The translations under genes and the position numbers were made by a program. DNA of 64,000 nucleotides from Vanilla planifolia. Lineage: Eukaryota > Streptophyta > Magnoliopsida > Asparagales > Orchidaceae. The DNA lies in NCBI GenBank assembly GCA_023846275.1, contig JAIUJO010002032.1, positions 30,001 to 94,000 of the forward strand. The letters are read 5' to 3'. A model generated the notes under the pieces. The model was given only the letters and a program-made list of their open reading frames with translations, had not been told where the DNA came from and searched no databases. Every line of letters begins with the position of its first letter. Position 1 is the stretch's first letter. Below are positions 21,966-34,097 of the stretch, in pieces.

Positions 21966-23510
21966 AGAAGAAGAGGAAGAAGAAGAAGTAGAAAGTAAAA
22001 GAAGGAAGAAAGAAGAAAGAAGAAAGAAGAAAGAGGAAAGAGGAAGGAAGAAAAAAGATGGAGTGAGGAAGAAATTAGAAGGAAGAAGGAATAAGAAAAA
22101 GGAAGAAGGAATAAGGAAGATATAAGAAGGAAGAAGGAATAAGGAAGATATAAGAAGGAAGAAGGAATAAGGAAGATGGAAGAAGGAAAAAGGAAGAAGA
22201 AAAACAAGAAGAAGAAGAAGAAGACAAAGAAGTGGAAGAGGAAGAGGAAGAATAAGAGGTAAAAGAAGACGTAGAGGAAGGGGAAGAAGACGAAGAGATA
22301 GAAGTAGAAGAAGAAGATAAAGAAAAAGAGAAAGAAAAAGAAGAAAATGAAGAAGAAGAAGAAGAAGAAAAAGAACAAGAAGAGGAATAAGATAAAGAAG
22401 AAGAAGAAGAAGTGGAAGAAGAAAACGAGGAAGAAAAAGAATAAGAAGATGAAGAAGATGAGAAGAAGAAGAAGTAGACAAAGAGGAGGAAGAAGAAGAA
22501 GAAGGAGGAGGAGGAGGAGAAGAAGAAGAAAAGGCAGTGGAAGAAGAATAAGAAGAGGAAAAAGGTAAAGAAGTAGAAGAAGAGTGGAAGAAGAAGAATA
22601 AGATGAAGAAGAAGAAGTAGAAGAACAAGAAGAAGGAGAAGGAGAAGAAGAAGAAGAAGAAGAAGTATAAGTAGTACAAGAACTAGAAGAAGAAGAAGAA
22701 GAAGAGGAAATCGAAGAAGAAGAAGAAGAAGACTTAGAAGTGAAGTAGAAGAAGAAGAAGAAGAAGAGGCAGAAAATGAAGTAGAATAAGAAGAAGAACA
22801 AGAATAAGAAGAGGAAGAACAAGAAGGAAAGAAGAAAAGAAGAAAAGAAGAAAAAGAAGAAGAAGAAGAAGAAGAAGAAGAAGAGGAAGAGGGAGAAGAA
22901 GAAGCAGAAGATGGAGAAGAATAATAAGAAGAAGAGGAAGAGGAAGAAGAAGAAGAAGATGAAGAAGTAGAAGAGGAAGAAGAAGTAGAAGAAGAAGAAG
23001 AAGAAGAAGAAAAAGAGAAGAAGAAGAAGATGAAGAAGAAGAAGAAGAGGAAGAAAAAGTAGAAGAAGAAATGGAAGAAGAAGAAGAAAAAGAAGAAGAG
23101 GAAGATGAAAAAGAAGAATAAAGAGAAGAAAAAGCAAGAAGAAGAAAGAAGAAGAAGGAAGAAGGAAAAAAGAAGATAGATGAAGGAATAAGGAAGAAGG
23201 AAGAAGGTAGAAAGAATGAAGAAGATGTAGAAGAAGAAGAAGTGGAAGAAGAGGAGGAGGAAGATGAAGAGGAAGAAGAGGAGTAAGAAGAAGAGGAACA
23301 AGGAGAAGAAGAAGAAGAAAAAGGAGAAGGAAAAGAGGAGGAAAAAGAAGAGGAAAAAGAAGAAGTGGAAGAAGAAGAATCGTAAAAGAAGAAGAAGAAG
23401 AAGAAGAAGAAGAAGAATAAGAGGAAGAAGAAGAAGAAGAAGAAGAAGAAGAACAGGAAGGAGATGTAGATGAAGAAGATGAGAAAAGTAGATGATAGAG
23501 AGGAAGGGAA
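21966..23510 (+). repeat. Zoned purine block (HOR-C copy 2)
   Basis: 22081-22198 is in perfect 7-bp phase apart from one 6-bp unit. It includes a 28-bp repeat built of GGAAGAT, ATAAGAA, GGAAGAA and GGAATAA. Triplets follow, with a second heptamer patch at about 23150-23220. Confidence 0.95.
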
Positions 23511-23623
23511 AGGATAAGGGATGTAAGATTCAGGATTACAGATTAGGGATTAGATATTAGAGATTAGGAGATCAAGATTAGCATTAGAGATCAAAGATTA
23601 AGGATTAATGATTATGGATTTGG
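23511..23623 (+). repeat. Heptamer island 19 (HOR-C copy 3)
   Basis: GGGATGTAAGATTCAGG and element E at 23570-23587. Confidence 0.95.
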
Positions 23624-24970
23624 GAAGAAGAAGAGAAAGAAGAAGTAGATAGTAGAAGAAGAAAGAAAGAAGAAAGAAGAAAGAAGAAAGAGGAAAGAGG
23701 AAGGAAGAAAAAAGATGGAGTGAGGAAGAAATTAGAAGGAAGAAGGAATAAGTAAAAGGAAGAAGGAATAAGAAAAAGGAAGAAGGAAGAAGGAATAAGT
23801 AAGATATAAGAAGGAAGAAGGAATAAGGAAGATGGAAGAAGGAAAAAGGAAGAAGAAGAAGAAGAAAAAGAAGACAAAGAAGTGGAAGAGGAAGAGGAAG
23901 AGGAAGATTTAGAGATAAAAGAAGACGTTGAGGAAGGGGAAGAAGACGAAGAGATGGAAGTAGAAGAAGAAGATAAAGAAAAAGAATAAGATGATAAGAA
24001 AGAAAATGAAGAAAATGAAGGAGAAGAAGAAGAAGACAAAGAAGTGGAAGAGGAAGAGGAAGATTAAGAGGTAAGAAGAAGAAGAAGAAGAAGAAGTATA
24101 AGTAGTACAAGAAGTAGAAGAAGAAGAAGAAGAAGAAGAAGAAGAAGAAGAAGAAGAGGAAATCGAATAAGAAGAAGAAGAAGACCTAGAAGTGAAGTAG
24201 AAGAAGAAGAAGAAGAGGCAAAAAAAGAAGAATAATAAGAACAAGAACAAGAAGAAGAAGCGAAAGAATAAGAACAAGAATAAGAAGAGGAAGAACAAGA
24301 AGAAAAGAAGAAAAGAAGAAAAAGACGAAGAAGAAGAGAAAGAGGGAGAAGAAGAAGCAGAAGAAGAAGAATAATAATAAGAAGAGGAAGAGGAAGAAGA
24401 AGAAGAAAATGAAGAAGAAGAAGAAGTAGAAGAAGAAGAAGAAGAAAAAGAGAAGAAGAAGAAGATGAAGAAGAAGAAGAGGAAGAAAAAGAAGAAGAAA
24501 TGGAAGAAGAAGAAGAAGACGTGGAAGAAGAAGAAGTAGAAGAAGAAGAAGATGAGGAAGACGAAAAAGAAGAATAAGAAGAAGAAGAAGAAGAAGAAGC
24601 AAGAAGAAGAAAAAGGAAGAAGGAAGAAGAAGGAAAAAAGAAGATAGATGGAGGAATAAGGAAGAAGGAAGAAGGTAGAAAGAATGAAGAAGAAGTTGAA
24701 GTAGAAGTGGAAGAAGAGGAGGAGGAGGAAGATGAAGAGGAAGAAGAAGAGTAAGGAGAAGAGGAACAAGGAGAAGAAGAAGAAGAAAAAGGAGAAGGAA
24801 AAGAGGAGGAAAAAGAAGAGGAAAAAGAAGAAGTGGAAGTAGAAGAAGTCGTAAAAGAAGAAGAAGAAGAAGAAGAAGAAGAATATGAGGAAGAAGAAGA
24901 AGAAGAAGAAGAACAGGAAGGAGAAGTAGATGGAGAAGATGAGAAAAAGTAGAAGAAAGAGAGGAAGGGG
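23624..24970 (+). repeat. Zoned purine block (HOR-C copy 3)
   Basis: Same sub-block order as copy 1, but shorter: GAAGAAA heptamers, GGAATAA/GGAAGAA heptamers, then triplets. Confidence 0.94.
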
Positions 24971-25084
24971 AAGGATAAGCGATGTAAGATTTAGGATTAC
25001 AGATTAGGGATTAGATATTAGAGATTAGGTGATCAAGATTAGCATTAGAGATTAAAGATCAGGGATTAATGATTATGGATTAGG
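24971..25084 (+). repeat. Heptamer island 20 (HOR-C copy 4)
   Basis: GCGATGTAAGATTTAGG and element E at 25031-25048. Confidence 0.95.
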
Positions 25085-26193
25085 GAAGAAGAAGAGGAAG
25101 AAGAAGAAGTGGAAAGTAAAAGAAGGAAGAAAGAAGAAAGAGGAAAGAGGAAGGAAGAAAAAAGATGGAGTGAGGAAGAAATTAGAAGGAAGAAGGAATA
25201 AGAAAAAGGAAGAAGGAAGAAGGAATAAGGAAGATGGAAGAAGGAAAAAGGAAGAAGAAGAACAAGAAGAAGAAGAAGAAGACAAAGAAGTGGAAGAGGA
25301 AGAGGAAGAGGAAGATTAAGAGGTAAAAGAAGACGTAGAGGAAGAGGAAGAAGACGAAGAGATGGAAGTAGAAGAAGAAGATAAAGAAAAAGAATAAGAT
25401 GATAAGAAAGAAAATGAAGAAAATGAAGAAAATGAAAGGAAAGAAGAAGAAGAAGAAGAAGAAGACAAAGAAGTGGAAGAGAAAGAGGAAGAGGAAGATT
25501 AAGAGGTAAAAGAAGACGTAGAGGAAAGGGAAGAAGACGAGGAGATGGAAGAAGAAGAAGAAGATAAAAGAAAAGAATAAGATCATAAGAAAGAAAAAGA
25601 AGAAAATGAAGAAGAAGAAGAAGAAGAAGAAGAAAAAGAACAAGAAGAGGAATAAGATAAAGAAGAAGAAGAAGAAGTGGAAGAAGAAAATGAGGAAGAA
25701 GAACAATAAGAAGATGAAGAAGAAGAGAAGAAGAAGAAGTAGACAAAGAGGAGGGGGAAGAAGAAGGAGGAGGAGGAGAAGAAGAAGAAGAAAAGGCAGT
25801 GGAAGAAGAATAAGAAGAGGAAAAAGATGAAGAAGTAGAAGAAGAGTGGAAGAAGAAGAATAAAATGAAGAAGAAGTAGAAGAACAAGAAGAAGGAGAAG
25901 GAGAAGGAGAAGAAGAAGAAGAAGTATAAGTAGTACAAGAACTAGAAGAAGAAGAAGAAGAAGAGGAAATCGAAGAAGAAGAAGAAGAAGACTTAGAAGT
26001 GAAGTAGAAGAAGAAGAAAAAGAGGCAGAAAAAGAAGTAGAATAAGAAGAAGGAAGAAGAATAAGAAGAAGAACAAGAATAAGAAGAGGAAGAATAAGAA
26101 GAAAAGAAGAAAAGAAGAAAAGAAGAAGAAGAAGAAGAAGAAGAAGAAGAAGAGGAAGAGAGAGAAGGAGAAGCAGAAGAAGGAGAAGAATAA

Positions 26194-26224
<31 letters not shown>

Positions 26225-26776
26225 CTGAAGAAGAAGAAGTAGAAGAGGAAGAAGAAGTAGAAGAAGAAGAAGAAGAAGAAGAAGAAGAAAAAGAGAAGAA
26301 GAAGAAGATGAAGAAGAAGAAGAGGAAGAAAAAGGAGAAGAAGAAATGGAAGAAGAAGAAGAAGAAGAGGAAGATGAAAAAGAAGAATATGAAGAAGAAG
26401 CAAGAAGAAAAAACGCGAAGAAGGAAGAAGGAAAAAAGAAGATAGATGATGAAATAAGGAAGAAGGAATAAGGTAGAAAGAATGAAGAAGATGTAGAAGA
26501 AGTAGAAGTGGAAGAAGAGGAGGAGGAGGAAGATGAAGAGGAAGAAGAGGAGTAAGAAGAAGAGAAACAAGGAGAAGAAGAAGAAGAAGAAAAAGGAGAA
26601 GGAAAAGAGGAGGAAAAAGAAGAGGAAAAAGAAGACGTGGAAGAAGAAGTCGTAAAAGAAGAAGAAGAAGAAGAAGAAGAAGAAGAATAAGTGGAAGAAG
26701 AAGAAGAAGAAGAAGAATAGGAAGGAGAAGTAGATGAAGAAGATGAGAAAAAGTAGAAGAAAGAGAGGAAGGGAAA
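25085..26776 (+). repeat. Zoned purine block (HOR-C copy 4)
   Basis: As copy 2. The segment bounded by GAAGTGGAAGAG and AAAGAATAAGAT is duplicated (about 25285-25400 and 25465-25580), which lengthens this unit. Confidence 0.93.
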
Positions 26777-26887
26777 GGATAAGGGATGTAAGATTCAGGA
26801 TTACAGATTAGGGATTAGATATTAGAGATTAGGAGATCAAGATTGGCATTAGAGATTAAAGATTAAGGATTAATGATTATGGATTGG
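26777..26887 (+). repeat. Heptamer island 21 (HOR-C copy 5)
   Basis: GGGATGTAAGATTCAGG and a one-base variant of element E (GATTGGCATTAG) at 26835-26852. Confidence 0.95.
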
Positions 26888-28801
26888 GGAAGAAGAAGAA
26901 ATAGAAAGTAAAAGAAGAAAGAAAGAAGAAAGAAGAAAGAAGAAAGAGGAAAGTGGAAGGAAGAAAAAAGATGGACTGAGGAAGAAATTAGAAGGAAGAA
27001 GGAATAAGTAAAAGGAAGAAGGAATAAGAAAAAGGAAGAAGGAAGAAGGAATAAGTAAGATATAAGAAGGAAGAAGGAATAAAGAAGATGGAAGAAGGAA
27101 GAAGGAAGAAGAAGAAGAAGAAGAAGAAGAAGAAGACAAAGAAGTGGAAGTGAAAGAGGAAGAGGAAGATTAAGAGTTAAAAGAAGACGTAGAGGAAGGG
27201 GAAGAAGACGAAGACATGGAAGTAGAAGAAGAAGATAAAGAAAAAGAAAAGATGATAAAAAAGAAAATGAAGAAAATGAAGAGAAAGAAGAAGAAGAAGA
27301 AGAAGAAGAAGAAGAAGAAGAAGAAGAAGACAAAGAAGTGGAAGAGGAAGAGGAAGATTAAGAGGCAAAAGAAGACGTAGAGGAAAGAGAAGAAGACGAA
27401 GAGATGGAACAAGAAGAAAAAGATAAAGAAAAAGATTAAGATGATAAGAAAGAAAAAGAAGAAAATGAAGAAGAAGAAGAAGAAGAAGAAGGAGAAGAAA
27501 AAGAACAAGAAGAGGAATAAGATGAAGAAGAAGAAGAAGAAGAATAAGAAGATGAAGAAGAAGAGAAGAAGAAGTAGACAAAGAGGAGGAGGAAGAAGAA
27601 GGAGGAGGAGGAGGAGAACAAGAAGAAAAGGTAGTGGAAGAAGAATATGAAGAGGAAAAAGGTGAAAAAGTAGAAGAAGAGTGGAAGAAGAAGAATAAGA
27701 TGAAGAAGAAGAAGTAGAAGAACAAGAAGAAGAAGAAGGAAAAGAAGAAGTATAAGTAGTACAAGAAGTAGAAGAAGAAGAAGGAGAGGAAATCAAAGAA
27801 GGAGAAGAAGAAGAAGAAGAAGAAGAAGAAGACTTAGAAGTGAAGTAGAAGAAGAAGAAGAAGAAGAGGTAAAAAAAGAAGAAGAATAAGAACAAGAACA
27901 AGAAGAATAAGTGAAAGAAGAAAAAGAATAAGAAGAGGAAGAACAAGACGAAAAGAAGAAAAGAAGAAAAGAAGAAGAAGAAGATGAAGAATATGAAGTA
28001 GAGGGAGAGGGAGAAGAAGAAGAAGCTGAAGTAGAAGACGAATAATAGGAAGAGGAGGAAGAGAAAAATGATGAAGAAGGTGAAGAAGAAGAATTAGAAG
28101 AAAAAGAAGAAGTACAAGAAGAAGAAGAAGAAGAAGAAGAAGAAGAAGAAGAAGAAGAAAAAGAGAAGAAGAAGAAGTAGAAGAAGAAGAAGAAGAGGAA
28201 GAAAAAGAAGAAGAAATGGAAGAAGAAGAAGAAGTGGAAGAAGAAGAAGAAGAAGAAGAAGATGAGGAAGATGAAAAAGAAGAATATGAAGAAGAAGAAG
28301 CAAGAAGAAGAAAGAAGAAGAAGGAAGAAGAAGGAAAAAGAAGGTAGATGAAGGAATAAGAAAGAAGGAAGAAGGAAGAAAGAATGAAGAAGAAGTAGAA
28401 GTGGAAGAAGAGGAGAAAGATGAAGAAGAAGAAGTAGAAGAAGAGTAGAAGAAGAAGAATAATATAAAGAAGAAGTTGAAGAAGAAGAAGATGATGAAGA
28501 AGAAGAAGTGGAAACCAAATAAAAAGAAGAAGAAGAAGTCATAGAAGTAGAAGAAAAGAAGAAGAAGAAGAAGGCAATGACGAAAAAGAAGAAGTAGAAG
28601 AAGGCAATGAAGTAGAAAAAGAAGTAGAGGAAGAAGAAGAAGAAGTAGAGGAAGAAGAAAAGAAAAAGACGAAGGAGGAGTTGATGAAGACGACGAACAA
28701 GAAGAAGTAGTAGAAGAAGAAGAAGAAGAAGATGAAGAAGTAGTAGATGAAGAGGAAGAAGAAGCTGAAGAAGAAGAAAAAGAAGAAGAGAAAGAAGTAA
28801 A
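26888..28801 (+). repeat. Zoned purine block (HOR-C copy 5)
   Basis: Heptamer zone (26900-27105), then triplets with the duplicated GAAGTGGAAGAG segment. The end (28.5-28.8 kb) departs from the other copies with GTAG-rich DNA. Confidence 0.93.
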
Positions 28802-29572
28802 TAGATTATAGATTTGTGGGTGATTACTCAATGATTAAGAATGAGGAATTAAGGATTGGGGATTAAGCATTAGGGAAGGATGGATTCGGGACTATGGATT
28901 AGGGATTAAAGATTTTGATTAAAGGTTAGGGATTCTGGATAAGATTAGGGTTTTTATTTAGGGATTAGTGATTAAGAAATGGGGATTTGAGAATAGGGAT
29001 TAGGAATTATGGATTGAGGATTAAGGATTAAACATTAAGGATTATTTATAAGGGATTATGGATTAAGAATTAGAGATTGGGATTAAAGATTAAGAATTAG
29101 TGATTAAGAATTATGGATTAAAGGATTAAGCATTAAGTATAAGGGATTAAGGATTAAAGATGGAGGATTACGGTTTAGGGATTATGAATTGAGGGTTAAA
29201 GATTAGTGATTTTGGATTTGGAATTTAGGATAAGGGATTAGGGATTAGGGATTAGGGATTAGGGATTAAAGATTAATGATTAGAGTTTAGGAAGTAGATA
29301 TTTAGGATTAGGTATTAAAGATTAAGGACTAAAGATTTGGAATTAGGGATTAGGGTTTAGGGATTAAGATTTAGGGTTTAAGGAATAGGGATTAAGAATT
29401 AAGGATTATGGTTGGATTAAAGTTTAAATATTACGAATTAGTTATTAGGGATTAGGGATTGACATTAAGGATTAAGGATTAGATATTAGGGATTCGAGAT
29501 TAGTGAGAGAGGGATTAGAGATCACGGATTAGTTATTAGGGAGAGCGGGATTAGGGATTATGGTTTTGGGAT
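28802..29572 (+). repeat. Heptamer island 22 (HOR-D type)
   Basis: Aligns with islands 28 and 33: GGGTGATTACT..., GGATTCTGGATAAGATT and GAATTAGTTATTAGGG occur in matching order. Exit is GGTTTTGGGATAAAGAAG, also seen at 36.96 and 43.0 kb. Holds the longest perfect heptamer run found, 29234-29264. Confidence 0.95.
29234..29264 (+). other. Perfect (GGGATTA)4GGG run, G-quadruplex-capable
   Basis: Five GGG runs separated by exact 4-base ATTA loops. This matches the GGG-N(1-7) pattern used to predict G-quadruplexes and is the most telomere-like stretch noticed. Folding is inferred, not shown. Confidence 0.8.
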
Positions 29573-30876
29573 AAAGAAGAAGGAGAAGAAAAAGAAGAAC
29601 AAGAAGTTGAAGAAGATGTCAAAGATGATGAAGAAAAAAGAAGAAGAAGAAAGAAATAACAAGAAAGAAAGAAGTAGAAATAAGAAGGAAGAAGAAAGAA
29701 GAAAAAGGAAGAAGAAAGAGGAAAAAAGAAAGAGATAGAAGAAAGAAGAAAAAAGAAAGGGAAAGATGAAAAAAGAAGGAAGAAGGAAAAAGAATGAAAC
29801 AAGAAGGAAGATCAAAGAAGGAAGATGCAAGAAGGAAAAAGGAAGAAGGAAGAAGGAAGAAGAAAACAGGAAAGAAGAAAGAAGAAGGAAGAAGGAAGAA
29901 GAAATAAAAAAGATGAAAGAAAAAAGAAGAAGAAAGAAGAAGAAGTAACAGATGGAGAAGGAGAAGGAAATGGAGCAAATGGAGAATGAGAAGGAGGTGT
30001 AAGGGAAGGAGAAGGAGAACGAGAACAAGAAGAAAAAGAAGAGAAAGAAGACAAGGAAGAAGAACAATAGGAAAAAGAGGAAGAAGAAGAAGTAGAAGTA
30101 GAAGAAGATGAAGAAGAAGAAGAACAAGAAGTAGAAGTAGAAGATGAAGAAGAGGTAGAAGATGAATCAGAAGAAGAAGAAGAAAAAGAAGAAGAAGAAG
30201 AAAGGGAAGGAGAAGAAGAAGAAGAAGAAGAAGAACAAGAAGAAGAGAAAGAAGAGGAACAAGAAGAAGATGAAGAAGAAGAACAAGTAGAGATAGATGA
30301 GGAAGAAGATGAAGAACAAGAAGAAGATGAGCAAGAAGGAGAAGATGAAGAAGAAGAAGAAGAGGATGAAGAAGAGAAGGAAGAAGAGAAAGAAGAGTTG
30401 GAAGAAAAAGAATAATAAGAAGTACTAAAAGAAGAAGGAGAAGAAGAAAAAGAAGGAAAAGAGCAAGAAGAATAAGAACAAGGAGAGGAAGAAGAAGAAG
30501 AAGAAGAACAGAAAGAAGAAGATGATGATGATGAAGAAGAAGGAGAGAAAGAAGAAGAAGAAGAAGAAGAAGAAGAAGACGAGGAAGATAAGAAAGAAGA
30601 GCAAGAAGAAGAAGAAGAAGAGGAATTGGGAGAAGAAGGAAGATTAAAGGTAGAAAGATGGAGGAAGGAAAAAGGATGAAGGAAAGATGAAGGAAGAAAG
30701 TAGAAGGAAGAAGAAATTAGAAAGGAGAAAGAAGAAAAAAGAAAAAAGGAGGAAGAAGATGAAGAAAAAGAAGGAGAAGAAGAAAAAATAGAGGAAGTAG
30801 AAGAAGAGGAATCCAAAGAAGAACCAGAAGTGAATGAAGAAGAAAAAGAAGAAGAGAAGAAGAAGAAGAAGAACTA

Positions 30877-30908
<32 letters not shown>

Positions 30909-31532
30909 AGAAGAAGAGGAAGAAGAAGAGGAAACAAAAGAAGAAGAAGAAGAAGAACAAGAAGAATTCGAAGAAGAAGATGTACAAGAAAAAGAAGAAG
31001 TAGACAAAGAGGAAGAAGTTCAGGAAAGAGATAAAGAAGAAGAAGAAGTAGAAGAACAAGAGGAAGATCAAGAAGAATAGGAAGAAGAGAATTAGAAAAA
31101 GAAGAAAAGGAAGAAGAAGAAGAAGAAGAAGAAGAAGAAATAGAAGAAGAAAAAAAAGTAGAAAAAGAAGGTGGAGATGGAGAAGAAGAAAAATAAAGAG
31201 AAGAGAAAGAAGAACAAGAACAAGAAGGAGAAGAAGAATAAAAAGTAGAAGATGAAGAAGAAGAAGAGGAAGAAGAAGAAGAAGAGGAAAAAGAAGAAGA
31301 AGAAAAAGAAGAGGAACAAGAAGAAGAAGAAGAAGAAGAAGAAGAAGAAGAAGAGGAAAAAGAAGAATAAGAAGAAGAAGAAGAAGACAAGGAAGAAGAA
31401 GAAGAAGTGGATGATGAGGAAGAAGAGGAAGGAGAAGAAGGAAATGATGTGGAAGAAAAGAAAGAAGAAGAGGAAGTAGAAGAAGAGGGAGAGGATGAAG
31501 AAGAAGAAGTAGAAGAAGAAGAGGAATAAGAG
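29573..31532 (+). repeat. Zoned purine block
   Basis: Heptamer-like GGAAGAA/GAAAGAAG zone to about 29950, GGAGAA hexamers (29955-30020), then triplets. An inner GGAAGAAAG patch at about 30640-30760 lacks an island. Confidence 0.95.
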
Positions 31533-32220
31533 ATGGAATAGAGATTAAGGATCAGGTGTTAAAGGTTAAGGATTATAAATTAAGGATTAGGGAATGAAGG
31601 GTTTGGGATTATTTATCAGGGAATAATGATTAAAGATTGGGATGGAAAGATTAGGGATTAGTGATTTGGGAGTTATTATTAGGGATTCAAGTTTATGGAT
31701 TAGAGATTATAGAGTAGGGATTTGGGAGTAAGTAAAAGAGATTTGAGATAAGGGATAAGGAATTAAAGATTAAGGATTGGAGATTAAAGATTAGGGATGA
31801 AGGGATTATTGATTAGGAATTAAAGATTAGGTATTAAGATTTAAGGGATTTATAAATAATGGCTAAGTATTAAAGATTAAAGATTTAGGATTAAGGATAA
31901 AGGATTAAGGAATAGAGTTAGAGAATAGAGATTAGGTATGTAAGATTCAAGATTAGAGTTAGAGATTAAGGGTTAAAAATTAGGGATTAGAGATTAAGGA
32001 ATTACGATTAACATTAGAGATTAGAGATTAAGGATGAGGGATTAAAGATTAGGGATTAGTGATTATGCATCAGGGATCAGGGATTAGGGATTAGAGATTA
32101 GAGATTAGGGATTATGGATTACGGATTATAGATTAGGGATTAGGTAGTGATTAAAGTTTAGGGATGATAGATATGGGATTACAGGTTTACTAGATTAAAG
32201 ATTGATGATTAAGGATTAGG
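31533..32220 (+). repeat. Heptamer island 23
   Basis: Degenerate landmarks resembling island 27, including TTACGATTAACATTAG near 31997 (element E variant). Exit GGATTAGGAAAAAGGAAGAAGG. Confidence 0.94.
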
Positions 32221-34031
32221 AAAAAGGAAGAAGGAAGAAAGAAGAAGAAGAAGGTAAAAAGAAGAAGGAAGAAGGAAGAAGGAAGAAGAAAGAAGGAAGA
32301 AAGAAAAAGAAGAAGAGGAAGAAGTAGAGCAAGAATAAAGAAGGAAGAAGAAGGAAGAAGGAATAAGGAAGAAGAAAGGAGATAGGAAGAAGGAAGAAGG
32401 AAGAAGAAAGAAGAAAGAAGAAAGTAGAAAGAAGAAAGAGGAAAGAAGAAAGTAGGAAGAAAAAGAGGAAAAAAAAGAGGAAAAGGAAGAAGAAGAAGGA
32501 GAATGAAAAGAAGAAAAAGAAGAAGATGATGATGACGATGACGATGATGAAGAGGAAGGAGAATGAGAAGAGCAAGAAGAAGAAGAAAATTCAGAAGAAG
32601 AAGAAGATGATGATGATGATGATGATGAAGAAGAAGAAAAGAAGAAGGAGAAGATGAAGAAGTAGAAGAAGAAAAAGAAGAAGAAGAACAGGATGAAGAA
32701 GAATAGGAAGGAAAAGAAGAAGATGAAGAAGAATTAGGAGAAGAAGAAGAAAAAAAGGAAGTGGAAGAAGAAGAAGTAGAAAGAAGAAGAGAGAAAAAAG
32801 AAGAAATAGGAAGGAAGAATAAAGAATAAAGTTGGAAAAAAGAAGTGATAAGAAGGAAGAAGGAATAAGGAAAAGGAAGAAGGAAGAAGGACATAATATG
32901 AAGAAATAAGGAATAAGGAACATGGATGAAGGGAGCAGGAAGAAGATGAAAATGAAGAAGAAGAGGAAGAAGAAGATGATAAAGAAGAGGAAGAGGAAGA
33001 AGAAGGGGAAGACGAAAAAGAAGAGGAAGAAGAAGTTGGAGAACAAGAACAAGAATAAGAAGATGATGACGAAGAAGAAGACGAAGAGAAAGAAGAAGAA
33101 GAAGAAGAAGAAGAAGAAGAAGAAGAAGAAGAAGAAAAAGAGGAAGAAGAAGATAGGGAAGAAGAAGAAGAAGATGAGGAAGAAGAAGGGAAGCAGAAGA
33201 TGAAGAAGACAAAGAAGAAGAAGAGGAAGAAGAAGAAACAGAAGAAGAAGAAGAAGAAGAATAAAAAGAAGTAGAAGAAGAAAAAGAAGGCAAAGAATTT
33301 ATAGAAGAGAGAAAGAAGAATAAGAAGAAGATGAAGAAGAAGAACTAGAAGAAGAAAGAAAAGAAGAGGAAGAAGAAGAAGAAGAGAAGAAGAAGAAGAA
33401 GAAGAAGAAGAAAAAGAAATAATAGTAGAAGAAGAAGAAGGAAAAGAAGAAGAAGAAGTAAAAAGAAGAAGAGAGAAGGAAGAAGAAAGAATAAAGTTCG
33501 AAAAAAGAAGAAACAAGAAGGAAGAAGGAATAAGTAAAAGGAAGAAGGAAGAAGGAGGAAATAAGAAGGAACAAGGAATAAGGAAGATGGAAGAAGGAAG
33601 AAGGAAGAAGATGAAAATGAAAAAGAAGAGGAAAAGGATGGGGAAGAGGTAGAAGAAGAGGAAGAGGAAGGGGAAGAAGAAGAAGAAGAGCAAGAAGAAG
33701 TTGGAGAAGAAGACTGAGAACAAGAACAAGAAGAAGAGGATGACGACGAAGAAGAAGACTAAGAGAAAGAAGAAGACAAAGAAGAAGAAAAAGAAGAAGA
33801 AGAAGAAGAAAAAGAGGAAGAAGATGTCAAGGAAGAAGAAGAAGAAGAGAAGATTAAGAAGAAAAAGACAAAGACGAGGAAGAAGAAGAAGAAGAACAAA
33901 CAGAAGAAGAAGAAGAAGAAGAAGAAGATTAGAATGAAGAAGAAGAAGAACAAAAAGAAGGCAAAGAATTAGAAGAATAGAGGACGAAAAAGAAGAAGAA
34001 GAAGATGAAGAAGAAGAAGTAGAAGAAGAAA

Positions 34032-34063
<32 letters not shown>

Positions 34064-34066
34064 AAG

Positions 34067-34097
<31 letters not shown>

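Larger units (their letters stand above)
20281..28800 (+). repeat. HOR-C: five tandem composite units of about 1.5-2.0 kb
   Basis: Each unit starts with an island of about 110 bp (starts near 20281, 21851, 23511, 24971 and 26777), followed by a period-7 GGAAGAA/GGAATAA zone and then GAA triplets. Island-to-island spacings are about 1570, 1660, 1460 and 1805 bp; the last unit runs about 2.0 kb to island 22. Within the purine part, smaller words also recur in order, for example ATAAGTAGTACAAGAA and GGAAATCGAA. Unit lengths vary by gain or loss of purine sub-blocks. The unit at 25 kb carries an extra copy of the segment with GAAGTGGAAGAG, GACGTAGAGG and AGATAAAG. Confidence 0.93.

Noticed and set aside
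20281-28800. CRISPR-like array (regular islands separated by variable DNA)
   Set aside because: The repeats are about 110 bp, the spacers are 1.4-1.9 kb of GAA DNA, and there are no cas genes. The array is a satellite higher-order repeat.
29234-29264. True telomere end
   Set aside because: Only about five perfect units, and the unit is ATTAGGG, not a confirmed telomere repeat; the array continues with other DNA on both sides.
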